NCBI GenBank assembly: GCA_031772625.1
Contig: CM062805.1
Coordinates: 519,730,683-519,794,682, forward strand
DNA: 64,000 nt
Origin: Pinus tabuliformis
Lineage: Eukaryota; Streptophyta; Pinopsida; Pinales; Pinaceae
Reading direction: 5' to 3'
Under the pieces are notes generated by a model that saw only the letters and a list, made by a program, of their open reading frames with translations, did not search any database and was not told the origin of the DNA. Made by a program: the position numbers and the translations under genes. Shown here piece by piece: positions 38,712 to 52,031 of the stretch. Within the stretch, counting starts at the first letter, position 1. The number at the start of each line of letters is the position of its first letter.

Positions 38712-39819
38712 TGTAGAGGTAAATCCTCTCTGCGGACAAAGACGATCCCTACTAGCCCAGACCGAGTCTAGCAACAATCAAACAATGCTATCACGCAAGT
38801 TCCTAATTGCAAAATAAAAAGTGTATGGTGAGAACCTACTTAGATTCCAACGCTAGTATTCGTCGAAGAGATATCGCCCTCGTTCCTTTGCCTTGGCCGG
38901 TCACGATCCTCACGATCTTCGTGATTGGACACCTACACATGCAAAGAAAAACACGAAAACAAGCATAAAATCTAGTAGATGCAATTATATATCAGTCAGA
39001 AAAGATATAACTCAACATCAAACATAAGACAATGAGAGTGGCACCATAATGATAGTCATCTATTATTAATAAATAACAAAGAATAATACAACCATTGTTC
39101 TGACGTCAAATCCTCCTTTGGCTGGGTAGTCAGCTAAACAAGTGTTGCAAAGCTTGTTGGGATGAGGGACAAGCCTCTCTATCTTTGGGTGACAAGAATC
39201 TCCTTACTTAAATTTGGCCTTATGGGTGCAAAGAAGGCTCTTGCAGCTTCAAACTCTTGAACACCTGGAACTACTGACTATTGTGACTGTAACTAGCTTG
39301 CTCAAGGCATAGAGACAAGCTTTTATAGATAGAGAGGGAAGAGATAGGATCAACCACATTATTCATGGGATTGGCTTTATCACTTGGAAACTTCCATGAA
39401 AGGTGGCAAACCACTTTCCCTTCTATGGAGATTCGAAGCCAAACCATCCTAGCTCAACATAGATTCAGTTGGTGAATGGGTTGAAGAGAACCTTCGGGAG
39501 TTTGTTGGTTACAAACTTTACTCAATTCGGTTGGCGCGAGTGCGACTCTGGGACAGAGCACCAATGGCACACCCTTTTTAGAGGATTTCCCTCATTGGCG
39601 CGGGCAGTGAACCGTGGACCCGCGCTAATGCAAAAAGAGCTGTTTTCATGAGTATTTTGCAGGAGATGTCTTTAGGGCAAATGAAGCTCATACTCAGAGG
39701 AATATAATGCAAGTGGTTTCAGGTCATGTCACATCTCACAGGTCTCAGAATGAGTCTTCCAGTGTACAGGTGAGGGGTAACAGGGACGGTGACAAACGGT
39801 GACAAATTGCTGTGTAATA
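38712..39819 (-). repeat. 5' LTR of the Tat element
   Basis: 1108 bp, the partner of 25120-26227. On the - strand it begins at 39819 and ends at 38712 beside the primer site. About 39 substitutions and no indels were counted by eye between the two LTRs. Confidence 0.92.
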
Positions 39820-39824
39820 GATCT
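39820..39824. other. Target-site duplication of the Tat element (right copy)
   Basis: GATCT, identical to 25115-25119. The interrupted RT reading frame of the Tekay element resumes immediately after it, which confirms the insertion point. Confidence 0.88.
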
Positions 39825-40908
39825 ATTTGATCAAGTGCAAGGAGCTAAAGTAATCTCAAAAATCCACTTAATATCTGGATGTCACCAAATAAAGATAAAG
39901 GAGGAGGACATTTACAAGACTGGATTCCACACTCGTTATGGTCATTATGAGTTCGTGGTGTTGCCATTTGACCTCACAAATGCCCCAGCTACCTTTATGA
40001 TTTTGATGCACGGTATTTTCCAGCCCTATCTTGATAACTTTGTACTAATTCTCATTGGTGACATTTAAATATACTCTAATAATCAAGAGGAGCATAAAGA
40101 ACCTCTGAGAATAGTATTGCAAATTCTGCGGGAAAACGAGTTATATTCTAAATTTAGCAAGTGTGACATTTTCAGAGATCATATTCAATACTTCGGTCAC
40201 GTTATATCAGTAGGTGGAATAGCGGTGGACCTGGAGAAGATGAAATCCATTATGGAACGGACAACTTCTAAGAATCTCACTGATATCGTATCATTCCTAT
40301 GTTTGGCCAGGTACTACCTATGGTTCATCGAGGGATTTTCAAAAATTGCCTTCCCAATGACCTCTTTACAGAAAAAGGGACACACTTTCCAATGGATAGT
40401 TGAGTGTCAACAAAGCTTTGAAAGACTAAAACACTTGCTTACCACTACACTCGTGTTAATGGTAGCAGATCCAGAAAATACTTTCATGGTTTGCACAAAT
40501 CCAAGTAAATAAGGTGTTGGTGGACTACTAACACAAGAAGGAAAGATTATTGCTTACAAATGAAAGAAATTGAAGGAGTATGAACAACGATATTATGCTG
40601 ATGACCTTGAATTAATAGGGGTAGTGCATGCACTTAAAATGTGGCGACACTACCTGTTAGGGAAGAAATTTATGTTGTTAACGGATCATAGCAGCCTTAC
40701 AAATTTCTTCAACCAGTCTACCTTAAATGCTCGACATGCCAAATGGACAACATTTTTAAGCGAGTTCGATTTTCAAATGAAACATCTTAAAGGGAAGGAA
40801 AATCAAGTGGTTGACACTTTGAGCAGGAAAGTACATTGTATTTATGAGGTCCAAATCAGCCAAGTACGCTCAAACATCCCTAAAATCATAAATGAAGTGT
40901 CTCTTTAA
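39825..40908 (+). pseudogene. RT (C-terminal part) and RNase H fossil of the fourth Tekay element
   Basis: It continues the RT domain left at 25119: [19 protein letters not shown], then the palm region, then SKCDIFRDHIQYFGHVIS (about 40155-40210). RNase H follows with LLTDHSSLTNFF, WTTFLSEFDFQMKHLKGKEN and VVDTLSRK (about 40675-40830). The order and spacing are normal for Ty3/gypsy. It is decayed, with several breaks. Confidence 0.8.
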
Positions 40909-42141
40909 GATCCCAAGTACACTTTTCATTGGCAACACAAAAGAAGATTTTTTGAAAAAGGAAAAATTAGATTTCGAAATATATTTCGATAATTTCCTTA
41001 CCTTCAAAGACAAAATTTATGTTCATAACCAAAACTCTGTTAAGCAATTGGTATTGGATTAGTTTCACAGGAAACCATGTGTTGGCCACCTAGGTTATTA
41101 GAAGCTATTTTTAGCATTTAATAAAGGGTATTTTTGGCCCAGGTTAAGGAAGGATGTTACAAAATACTTGTCAAAATGTTTGGAGTGTTAGCTGGTGAAG
41201 GAAAAACATTAGCATCCAGTCGGTTTGTTGCAACCATTGCCCATCTAGGAATGGAAATGGGAGGCCATCTCCCTAGAATTCATCACTGGCTTACCTCGCA
41301 CCAGGAAGGGGCATGACTCAATTATGGTGGTAGTAGACAAATTAAGGAAAACATCTCACTTCATACCTGTGAAATCCACTTACAAAACTATGGAAATCAC
41401 AGACATATTTATGAAGGAAATTTTTCATCTGCACGGAATACCCAGGGTGGTAATTTCTGACAGAGATGTAAAATTTACATCCACATTCTTGAAAACTCTC
41501 TTTTAAGGATTTGATATCCATATCCAATTTAGTACTACCTACCTTCCTCAAACTGATGAAAACCCGAACGGTTAAATCAAGTGTTGGAGGACATGCTACA
41601 CATGTTTGTGATGCAACAACGCCATAAGTGGCAAGTCTATCTCCTCCTAGTGGAATTTGTGTATAATAATGAACATCATGAATCACTCGGCATGAGCCCC
41701 TTTGAGGTGTTGTATGGAAGAAGGTGTAGGGTACCCATAGATTGGAATAATCTTGTTAATAAGCTAGCATTGGGTCCCGACATGCTAGAAGAAATGGAGA
41801 AGAATGTTAATAAGCTTGGACAAAATCTAAGGGCTGCCCAAGATAGACAGAAAATGTATGCAAATGAAAAGAGGATATGCAGAGAATTTCAACAAGCAGA
41901 TCACATATATCTAAGAGTAAAGCCCAAGAAAAGTTCCTTACAATGGAGGGGTTATGGTAAGTTAGCACCCCGATACTATGGACCTTTCCAAGTCTTGGAA
42001 TGGATTGGACCGGTAGCCTATAAGCTTGCGTTACCAAACCACATTCAGGTCCACAATGTTTTCCATGTGTCATTGCTAAAACAATATGTGTATAATCCTC
42101 AGCATATCATTAACTGGGAAAATTTTCAGGTAATCGGTTAA
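40909..42141 (+). pseudogene. Integrase fossil of the fourth Tekay element
   Basis: Integrase remnants: a zinc-binding-like region near 41050-41200, core pieces VVVDKLRKTSHFIPV and IPRVVISDRDVKFTS (41324-41490), then FVYNNEHHESLGMSPFEVLY and the C-terminal fold with YYGPFQVLEWIGPVAYKLAL and HNVFHVSLLKQYV (41581-42141). The last block is what the short-form relatives at 5822 and about 20030 still carry. It is broken. Confidence 0.8.
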
Positions 42142-42201
42142 GTAGAATATATGAGTTTTGGATAGACTATTTTAAAGAGGTTGTGACTGTGAATTGTTTG
42201 T

Positions 42202-42350
42202 GTGCATGTCGAACCGGAAGGAGAGTTTCTGGAAGAACCTCTTCGTATTCTCGATTGGAGAGAAACCACCTTGTGGAAGCGAGCCATCACTAAGGTTAAA
42301 GTAGAGTGGAAGCACTTTGGTCCAGATGAGGCCACCTTAGAAAAGGAGGA
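42202..42350 (+). pseudogene. Chromodomain of the fourth Tekay element
   Basis: EPEGEFLEEPLRILDWRETT followed by a VEWKHFGPDEAT block is the C-terminal chromodomain of Tekay/Del integrases, which steers integration toward particular chromatin. It lies just before the polypurine tract and the LTR. Its presence identifies the array family as chromovirus. Confidence 0.82.
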
Positions 42351-43248
42351 ATTTATGCAGACAACTTACCGATGTTATTTTCTAAAAGTAGAAAGAACAC
42401 CACGGACAGTTTTCCTTGTATGGGGGGGAGATGTAACACCCCAAGATGCATAAAAATTACTATGGTTACTAATTTTGATCTTTACCATTGTTTACTTTAA
42501 TTTGCTTACCCTATGATGTTAAATAATAAATGAATGAGGGTAGAAGGCCAAGAAACAAATATTTGGTTACCTAAATTATTGATAATTAGGAGTTCATATA
42601 CTTTAACAAAAATAAAACTTGTTTGCATTAATTAAAAGAGACAGTTACAAAAGACAATTACCTGTATGCCCTGAATGGTGATTTATATTGGGAAAAAGAA
42701 TCTAGGAGATATCCTAGAGATGAGTGAAATATACTAGGGGGAGAATTCTCAAAGACAATCGGTAAAAAGTACAGGACTTGAGGGGGGACACTCAGTCTGG
42801 GGGCCCAAGGTACTTGAGTGTGGCTGGAATTATCTTAAATGTGAATAGAAGAAAGTTCTTGGGGGAGGGTGTGGATGTAATTTTCAGGCTCGCGGCTAGG
42901 AGGAGAGACTTTCTAGAAAGGATTGTAGATTATTGGTTAATGCTGGACTGTGGAAAATTACTTGAGTGATAGAACAAACTAATGAGAGAAATTCCTTGAA
43001 ATGCATGAGAATATAGAATAGAATTTACTAGATTCATAATAAACATAGAAGACATATGTTATGGCAATACATGAAAGATTGCAAGTAATACTAGTAAAGT
43101 ATGGAGAAATAACTGCATATAAAAAATAAACATTCATGCGCTCGTAAAGCGGTAAGAGTCATTTTTTATAATAAGGAGTGGAAACAATCTGTATGAAATA
43201 CTACAATATTACTGTAGAATTATTCTTTGTATTATGTTACAAAGTTAT

Positions 43249-43881
43249 TGTAATATCCCTCCCCTTAATAATAAATAATAAATAATAAGTAACAAAAATA
43301 AATAATAAATAATAAATAATAATAGAAATAATGAATAAATAATAATTAATAAAATAAATTATAAATAATAATAAATAAATCAATTAAATAATAAGATTAA
43401 AAATATATACAAAGAAATCAATAAATAATAAAATAATAAAATAAAAATAACCATACTAAAACTCTAGATAAGAATAAGGAAACTATCAAAAAAAAACTAT
43501 CAACAAAAAGGAAATAAAACAAGAAATGGAAACTATCAAAAAGGAAAGAAATCAAAAGAAAGTGGGATGAGACTTCTATTTAATAGAGGGCAAGGAAGAT
43601 GATGGATGATTATTCTTTCCGGCGTTCTATCAGTCTGAGGTTGTATCTTCCATTCTCTTGGAAGAATGTATACCAAGGCTTAGGGGCACTGGCAGTAGTA
43701 GTTGATTGAGGCTCGGGGGTGGCCAGTTGTCTTGCACAATTGAGCCTACGGTTGGGTGGAGAGTCGTCCCCACAATCTTGTTGTCATCTGGTAAAATTTG
43801 TTAGCAGGTAATATAGATATCAAATTATTTGTCAGCATATATTTCTATCAAGAATCTAATTTATATTTTTGTACTGTTACA
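43249..43881 (+). repeat. 5' LTR of the LARD-like element
   Basis: 633 bp, starting TGTAATATCCCTCCCC and followed by about 200 bp of AATAAT-type repeats. It matches 52311-52915; the length difference is due to short indels in the AT-rich part. Confidence 0.85.
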
Positions 43882-43883
43882 TA

Positions 43884-44012
43884 GAGCCTACGGTTGGGTG
43901 GAGAGTCGTCCCCACAATCTTGTTGTCATCTGGTAAACTTTGTTAGCAGGTAATATAGATATCAAATTATTTGTCAGCATATATTTCTATCAAGAATTTA
44001 ATTTATATTTTT
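43884..44012 (+). repeat. Second copy of the LTR tail
   Basis: A 129-bp direct repeat of the last part of the 5' LTR (about 43742-43870), offset 142 bp. At the few informative positions it agrees with the 3' LTR rather than the adjacent 5' LTR. It runs directly into the inverted arm. Confidence 0.8.
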
Positions 44013-44398
44013 ATTATTATTTCTAATTTATTTTATTAATTATTATTTATTCATTATTTCTATTATTATTTATTATTTATTATTTATTTTTGTTATTTAT
44101 TATTTATTATTTATTATTAAGGGGAGGGATATTACATACTCTCCCCCTTTAAGGAACTTCGTCCCGAAGTTATGTTGAATTATGTATTATTTATTATTTA
44201 TTATTTTATTTACTTCCTGTTGCCAACACCCTCTGCTGAACTAGTATAACCAGCAGGCATCGAAAGTCCCCAACACCCCGGGAAATCTCAAGGGATCTCT
44301 GTCCTTTTTCCCACTTTCGGCACGAGGCTAAGCCTGACCCGGTCTGTATCCTAGTCCAAGGCTGGCCCCAAGGCTCGCGCCTGACTCAGACCTCATCT
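44013..44398 (-). repeat. Left arm of long inverted repeat (inverted LTR head and 3' end)
   Basis: This is the reverse complement of about 52032-52420: the first 100 or so bases of the LTR, the purine tract and about 280 bp of the 3' non-coding region. The two arms are nearly identical by eye and are separated by 7.6 kb, so a full-length transcript could fold into a 390-bp duplex. Confidence 0.88.
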
Positions 44399-47300
44399 AC
44401 GCCTGACTCTTAGAGAAAAAAATTATTTGTTAGAATTTTTGACTTGACTTGTTTTGAAAAACGAGATGGGTGAGCTTCTCAGAAAATTTTACTCAAATTG
44501 TTTCTGTCAAAATCATTTTTATTTCCTCATGATAAGAAGCTCTATTTCACGCCTGTCTGATTGGTCTGGACTGTTACAATGCGTTGTGGAGTTTGCAGTG
44601 CAATTTGGACCAAGAGATAATACCTCTCTGCAAACTGTCGACGTTCTATCTGTGCTATTCATCTACTGGATTATCGATTTCTTTTGAAGCCGTCAACATT
44701 TCTGAATAGTTTAAGCAGAAAGCTCTCCTTAATGAATAAACCTCAACTAAGATCCTTTTAGATTGTCTTGCAAGATGCGCATGCCTCCTTGGCTAATGAA
44801 GGTCCTCAGGTCCAACAAATTCAGGCCATTCAAAAAGAGTCTTTTCCATTCATAAATGTTTCCTTCTCGCGACAATTTCATCATATCGCATAGATTTCAT
44901 TATTTGATTTGTTCGTCAACATTATACTTTATATTTTATTAACTTTTACCTGCCTTTGCTAAGATTTCAGTGCAGCTTTATTTTGCTCCAAATTGACACG
45001 ACGGAATTTGCATTGATCAAATTTATAGATTTTCTTAGGTTGCGGATATCTCCGAACTTGTTTCTTTGTGCTATTATTGGTCATTTCATTGTTATTCTTT
45101 ACCGGTTCCTGCTCAAATTTTGATTGATGATCAAAATTCATCCGGAGACTCGAGTGTATACTGGCTAATTCAGTCAATAAAATTATGCCCTGAACTTTAC
45201 CTGCAGGATGTTCAAAATTCACGCGATAAATTTAAAGCTTTCAGCCGGCCTTCATTCTTTATTTTGCAATGTATTTCTTTTGAAAACCCTACCATTTTTT
45301 TTCATTGATATCCCTTGCGTTCAATTTTGTATAATATCTTAGGGTTTCAACCGTAACAATTTCCACAACACAGGAATTTTCAACTTTAAATCTACTTTAA
45401 TACATACAGAGCAGATCTTCACATTGCATTTTAATTTTATTTTTTCTCTACGGCTTTTCTGCATAAAATTGGAATTTTGTTTCCATGTACAATTAATTTC
45501 GTAACTTTACTTCTAGCGATACCGAACCAAGTCAATTTATTGAAAATATTTAGGTGTTCCTTCGGTTTTTAGAAAACATTTCCAGAAAGGGTTACGTTTT
45601 CTCCATCAAAATCAAGAGTTTAGAGCTTCAACCAAGCATTCCCATGTTCATATTTTGCTTTAGCATTTCTGGGTATATTTTAAATTGAGTGTTTTTGGCT
45701 TAAAGTAGGCATCTTGAAGCCCTGATTTCGGTAGTGGTTATTGTAAGCAGAAAACAGCTCAACCTATTGGGACTTTTATTCTATAAAATTGAGCCGTGGT
45801 CAACTCATTCATATTCTAACAATTGTTTCGTAGGTACAGATAGCTATTAATAGATTTCGAATTCTATCACTTTATACAGGTAAAGCTGTGGAAATCCAAG
45901 TTTGCGTGAGTCTGTGTACAAATTTTTATTTTTGATTAGGAAACGAATATTATCATCTTTTTCCATTTGGAATATATGTTGACTGAACCATTGTATGCCT
46001 GAATCCATAAACTGTTAACACTGAAAAAGGTTGTTTAAATGAAGAGATACAAAAACAAGAATCCTTAGCTTGGTTCTGCATTTGTATGGTAAAAAAAAAA
46101 AAATGGGTATAAAAAAAAAAAAAATAACCGGTTCATGTTCAAGAGATATATGTCTGCTTTGCAGAAGATTGAATCAATGATTCCATATCTATTCTGAATG
46201 TTGTGTTATCTTCAAAGATTACGAGTTCGCAGCAATATATTGGATTAGAGCTTTGTCATTGTTTACAGATTCGGCCGGATTTATTGCATTTTTTATAAAA
46301 TGAATGTGAACTATAGAAGAACCTGCAAACAATGTCATTCATCTCCAAAGTCTGAGAATGGAAGAGCTTTATCATGTTTGTGCTTATGATGGTTGAACTG
46401 ATTTTTTTTCAGATTAGGTATTTAGTTCTGTTTTGGGTTTGGTCATATGATAAGTAATGGCGAGAGTTTGGTGGTCTGATTAGACTAAAGAACTTTGCAA
46501 TTGAGGCCATAGTGGTTTACTAAGAGTCCAAAAAAAAAAAAATCATTAACAATTATTTTGGAAAAAATATGAATTTTAAACCCAACCAAACCCAATCGCT
46601 TCCATTACTGGCAAGGTGGGGGAGTACAAGGCCCCAAATCAGGGCCGAGGATTTGGTTCATTAGACCGTAACATAGAATTCAAATCTTATTATCGTTTTG
46701 TCAGGGCGAATCCTACGATTATTGTTTTGAGATTGTTTTCATTTGAAGTTGGAATCTCAACTATCTGGGCCTCGGTAAATGTTCTATACTTTGCATCATT
46801 CAATGCACGCCTTCATTATTTTTTGGAAAATCTGGTTCTATCCCCGGAACGAATTCGATTATCTTTTTGAATTATCTATAATATTCTCCAGTGATCCAAA
46901 GGTAGAAACTTTATTAAAGTCTGAGCCGTTGGATACACACACAATTTAGACTTGGGTCAATGGATTGAATTTTGGAAATCCACCAACTGGTTCCTCGAAA
47001 GACGACAGCGCTATATATTATATTCTGGATTATCTGCTGTATAGTGTTGTGTTTATGATCACGGGATATTAAGAACTTGCATGGTGTAGATGTTCCTGTA
47101 TTTAATCAACGGAATATCACCATCAATCATTCTGGGGACATTAAATCTGTACTAAGGATCCTGACTTTTATTTAGGTTTGTACCTTTTACCCATATCCAA
47201 CTTAGATGAGGCCACCTTAGAAACATTCTTTGCCAAGTTGAATGCGCCAACTCCTGAGCACTTTGGCCACATCCCGAACATTCTATTATTTTTCTCGGGA

Positions 47301-50300
47301 TAGAGGTAAGGTAACTTCTCTTTTCCGGCGGTTTGCACAAAACATGTAACAGCTGATATGGTTTCATCATTACAATGTTGATTTATTAGCAGCTTTGGAT
47401 GCATTTAATACCCTTTGCATGCATTGATATACAATCTCATGGCATTGTTTATGATAATCGCTATGACTGTCCTCCTTTTGATATCATTTCCATACATTGT
47501 CTACTTTCGATATAATTTCCAATCACACATTATTTTAATGTAATCCTTACTCGTTTTGATATAATATCAATCACAATATTGATACAATGTCATCACATGC
47601 AATTCATAATTAAATATATAACTCTGAGCATGTGGTTAGTATACAGCCTACACAACATTTAAAATATACGCCTTTTCAATGATTAATATATGGCCTTTGC
47701 AGTGCTGATATATACACATATATAGCCTCCCATCACAACGTTGTTTTAATACGACTTTTTGCCACCGTCGCTTTGAATATGATATTCATTGCATAATTTT
47801 ATATAATGTTTGACATATTATCTTCACAGAAATCTGCTTGCACTCATTTATAATGCTATCATAGTATAATATGCAACTCTGACAATTAGAAAATAGGTCC
47901 TCACACCATAACAGTTTGACCAGTCGATTATATTTACTTTATATCGATCCACATTCAATTTAGCTTTAGTATCAATGATTATCACAGAAGCTCTTGGCCT
48001 CGTAATCGGTTTACTTTTAAAAGGTTGCAAGGGTTTTAATGAATTTCCAGGGTTTTAGTAAAGTTTGTTGAGGACTCTTATAGCATTGTTCTCCCTTTGA
48101 AGTTTTAATGATTTTTATTCGATAGTGATCGATACTTGGATCATGAGAGTTATAGTTGTTTTGAATGGTTGGAATTTGTATTTTCCTAGATTTTTACCAT
48201 TGTCCTGCAGAAATTGGATTGATTTATGGACTCGATTTCTGTCATTGATATTTTTTTTTGGTGATACTATCATACAAAGTATTTGTTTGGAGGTTATGGT
48301 GGTCAATACTCATTTAAATTGCCTTCATCACCGTAGACATCACGCTGACTTCCCTGCCACTAGCATACTTGGTAATGTTCTTGAAAGGAAGAATTGTTGC
48401 CTTTCCTTTGTGTAATTAATCTGTTGCGAGAAATTCATTATACAAATAACTTGAAAAGGCGTTTTTCGGTGTCACCCGATTGGCCTTACGCACATCACTC
48501 ACCAGTTTAGCCTAACTTATATGAAGAACCTTGAAGGCGATCTTGCTCTCTCATACAATTCTAACTGAAACAACTTGTTTGCCATATCGTCTGATGCAAT
48601 TATTTGGAGTGCTATACGACTTTGAAAACCAATTTACCCAATTAGTGCTCGACATACATCCTCAACTTTGCATTATCAGTTGATCCATCAAGCAAACTGT
48701 ATAATGAACTCATGAATTTTGCATACAAATTAGGAGGTGTTTTGGTTTTAAAATTTGAAGGAGATGTTCTTCTTAGGATGGTTGCCTGAATTGATTTATT
48801 TTATGCTAATATTTTCGTAGTCTAAAATATATTCTAATGGGTGGTTTAGTGATTTATGGGTAACTACTGAAGAATCCAAATGACTGGCGCTTTATTTAGG
48901 AATCACTACTTTTCTTTGTCGACTATACAAAATTCTCAAGAAGAGAAAAAGGTAAAATAATATATTGGTTGACTTGAAGCAAATGATTTCCTTGATCTTC
49001 GATTACTCTATATCCATTGATGTTTAGTTTCTACATCTGCTCACTCGTAACTAGCATAAGAAAGTTGTGTTTATATGGATAATTAATGCACTAAATAAGG
49101 TAAATATTGTGCTATTGCATTGTTTTATTAACAATGATAAGGAAAAATCATGAGATGCAATTAAAAGTATGAAATAATCGATCAACTTTTGTTAAACTCT
49201 CTATAAAAAAAAAGCCAATTTTCATAAATAACGTAGGAAAATATTGAAATTCCCTTAGTAGATGTATCATTGATGAATTATGTAATTGGATATGTCAAAG
49301 TATTGGGAGTGAAACAATGTTTTATAGAACGTTGGTAAGGCTAGTAATAGCTTAATTAAAGGTTAAGGCTCTAGATGTTGAAACTTGCAAATAAATAGAC
49401 TACATCAGAATTGTAGCATACAAATTGTGTGATGAACTAATTAGGAGTGCTTACTTAGCTAAGACAGTTACCTTTATGGACAATCTAAATCATGTTTTAT
49501 TGTTTAAACTTTATGATGCATCCAAATCGTACACTATGATTTTAGTTTAGTTAATTGTTATGATGTTGAGTATAATGTTACATGAGGTTTAGTGATATAA
49601 TCGTAGGAGGATATGACCTCTCTACACTACTATACAACTGCTTTGTGTAACAACTAATAAAGTTGAATAATAAAGAAGATCATTTCAATGGCCTAAAGGG
49701 TATGATAACATTAGATTAAAGAAGAGAATCCATAATAAAAATGAGCAATTCAAGGAAGATAAGTTATTATATTGGAAGAGTAGTATCAACATTTCAAGTG
49801 TAACATGTTTTAAATTGAGACTAAGGGAAAAATAAATGGTATCTATGAATATATGGTAGGAGGAAGTAAAGCATGTTTATGTCAAGAAGAAAATTCTCTT
49901 AATGATATTAATGATTGAACCGAGCAACATGATTGGTAAGGTCAAAGTGATGGCCTATATAAGTGTCATTATAGGAAGTTCTAAGCACTTGTAATCAGTG
50001 AGAAATGACAAATGATAAACTAGGAAAATGTTCCGAGGCTGATAATTGTTTAACTTTTTGAAAAAGAAATACATGATGTAGACTAATGAGAAAACATTGA
50101 GCATGAAGTGTAGGAAGAAATATTGTTGGAAATATAGTTGGAAATTCTATAATGAGACTTTGATAAGGATTACATATAAATTGGCAAAAGAATTCAGATT
50201 CAACTAATAAAGGGTGCAATTGAATAAATTTCACTCACGAGGGGATTGATCATATATTGTTACCTCATACAAAACAACTTATTAGTGCACGTCATTAGTA

Positions 50301-52031
50301 TTGAAAGAAGTTATGGTCAAAATACAATGGGCATACCAAATCATTCATAGATGATAATGATGGTAGTAGTTCCAATCATTTCAAAGTCTCAACTGAATAA
50401 TTAATGAGTGAAAATTAAAGTGGAAGAATCCCTATTCCAACTTGAACATGGGTGAATCTACGATAACAGAGATCAAGTGGAAACTTGATGAGAAAACCAA
50501 ATATTTTTAGGATAAACAATGAAAATTATGCAACTAATGAATAAATTATGAGGAGGCAACAGGCCCTCATGCACGTAGATTAAGCATAAAATAAGACTTA
50601 AATAGGGATGACCTCTTGTATATGCGCTATTTGGTTAAGAAAAATATGTATAGTGATCATGGAATTTTAACTTGATATTGATGATTTAAATGATTATACA
50701 AATGGTAATATCTTAACAATGAATTTCACCAGAATTTGCTTGGGAAAGGAAGAAATATGACGAGAGATTAAGACTCAAGATAATGAGGCTCATGTGAAAT
50801 TTAACAATGTATTTAGATAATTATACCTATGGTGTAAATGGTCAACTTCTTAGTTGAAAGAAGTGGAAATGATTATTGAAAAAACTAATTGGCGTCTTGA
50901 TGAAAACATCACACTAATAACATTGATGAGATAACATAAATCCTAGATGGATGTTGAATAATCTTAGTTCATAGTTGAATGTTTATGAAATTCATTTTTC
51001 TAATAAATCATGATAAGAATGCTTATAGAGTATTATTCTATATTTGATAAGTATTGAGATGTTTCTCATATTGATGATGTTTCATAATATGGTGGTATGA
51101 GGGTGATCATGCCCACGTGGTTCATATTTATATACTGGTTACAATAGTGATGATGTATACATATGATGAGGCATTATGATTGACATATTAATTTACTACG
51201 TGATGATAGGTATTTAATGTTGAAAACTCATGATGGATATGATATACATAACATGGCCTAGGAATTATGATGCTATAATATGAGGTTTATTGACATGTGG
51301 TTCATTTATTATGTGAAGTCATGATATATTTTATTGCAAATATGTTGATGTTATAACTTATGATGGTATTTCATGAGGTGAAGTAGGCGATACTTCCATA
51401 AAAATTTATGACATGCATGAGCATGTGGTTTGTTATTATTCATAATATTATGATTAACAAGGATGAATGTTCTCATGATGACATGCAAGACTTGGCATGT
51501 GGATTATTTTTTTATGATACTATGATGGTATAGCTAATCCATTGGTTGCATGTTGAGGTGTGATGATTGACAGGACTCCACAAATGGGCCAAGAGGGCCT
51601 GTTTATTTGATGATATGGTTAATGCATTGGATGCATGTGGAGATGTGAGGATTCACAGGACTCCACAAATGGGCCGAGAGGGCCGGTTTATTTGATGATC
51701 TCGTGTGAGCCCATATGCACGAGGGAGAATAAGTAACACCATATGGGCTGGGGACAAACTCAATCAACACTACATATGCCAGTGGTTCCTTTGTCTTGTG
51801 TATAGCTCTTGATGGATAGCTCTTGAAGAGCTATGAGACCATCTTGAGGAGGCCAAGTGCCTGATGTTCTAGGCTTGGTGCCTAGTATTGGATTGGGATG
51901 CCGAAGTCTGGAAGGGTTGTATAAGACTTCGATGCCTGGGGCTGTGCGCCTTAGTAGTTGTGGAGGGAGTGGGCCAGCCTTGCGAGATGCCCGGGGTCAT
52001 TGAGTACCGGACCGGATGCCTGCCTTGGGGC
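44399..52031 (+). other. 7.6 kb interior of the LARD-like element, no recognisable gene
   Basis: No retroelement domain, host protein domain or RNA gene could be recognised on either strand. All open frames are short (under about 100 codons). The right part (about 49000-52000) is AT-rich and poor in stop-free frames, ending in a less AT-rich 3' region with an 85-bp tandem duplication. The left part (about 44400-48400) looks different in composition and could be captured host DNA, but I cannot name a source. Confidence 0.5.
51531..51700 (+). repeat. 85-bp tandem duplication
   Basis: Two adjacent copies of about 85 bp, sharing CAGGACTCCACAAATGGGCC and a GTTTATTTGATGAT end. They lie in the 3' non-coding region of the LARD-like element. 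Confidence 0.85.

Larger units (their letters stand above)
25120..39819 (-). mobile_element. Tat-type Ty3/gypsy LTR retrotransposon, about 14.7 kb, minus strand
   Basis: Two 1108-bp LTRs (25120-26227 and 38712-39819) bound the element and a GATCT target duplication flanks it. On the - strand the order is 5' LTR, primer site, 1.8 kb leader, Gag, protease, RT, RNase H, integrase, a second RNase H, a 3' region holding an antisense PMD gene, polypurine tract and 3' LTR. The primer site type, large size, dual RNase H and the antisense gene downstream of pol fit the Tat lineage (Ogre/Retand/Grande kin). The LTRs differ at about 39 of 1108 sites by eye, so the insertion is moderately old. Coding regions carry about ten breaks; the structure is otherwise complete. 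Confidence 0.9.
22876..42431 (+). mobile_element. Internal region of fourth Tekay/Del chromovirus, interrupted by a Tat element
   Basis: A fossil Ty3/gypsy chromovirus, about 4.9 kb when the inserted element at 25120-39819 is set aside. The domain order is gag, CCHC knuckle, protease, RT (split by the insertion), RNase H, integrase and chromodomain, followed by a polypurine tract at 42422-42431 and the next LTR. The chromodomain and the TGTAACACCC LTR start place it in the Tekay/Del lineage. It is the only array member in the window with all domains represented. It is broken, with well over ten breaks. Confidence 0.85.

Noticed and set aside
46616-46870. 84-codon frame inside the LARD-like interior
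   Set aside because: No recognisable motif, no neighbouring exon with a consistent splice pattern, and length within chance for this composition.
51531-51700. Tandem direct repeats as a possible CRISPR-like array
   Set aside because: Only two adjacent 85-bp copies with no spacer pattern, in a plant retroelement 3' region.
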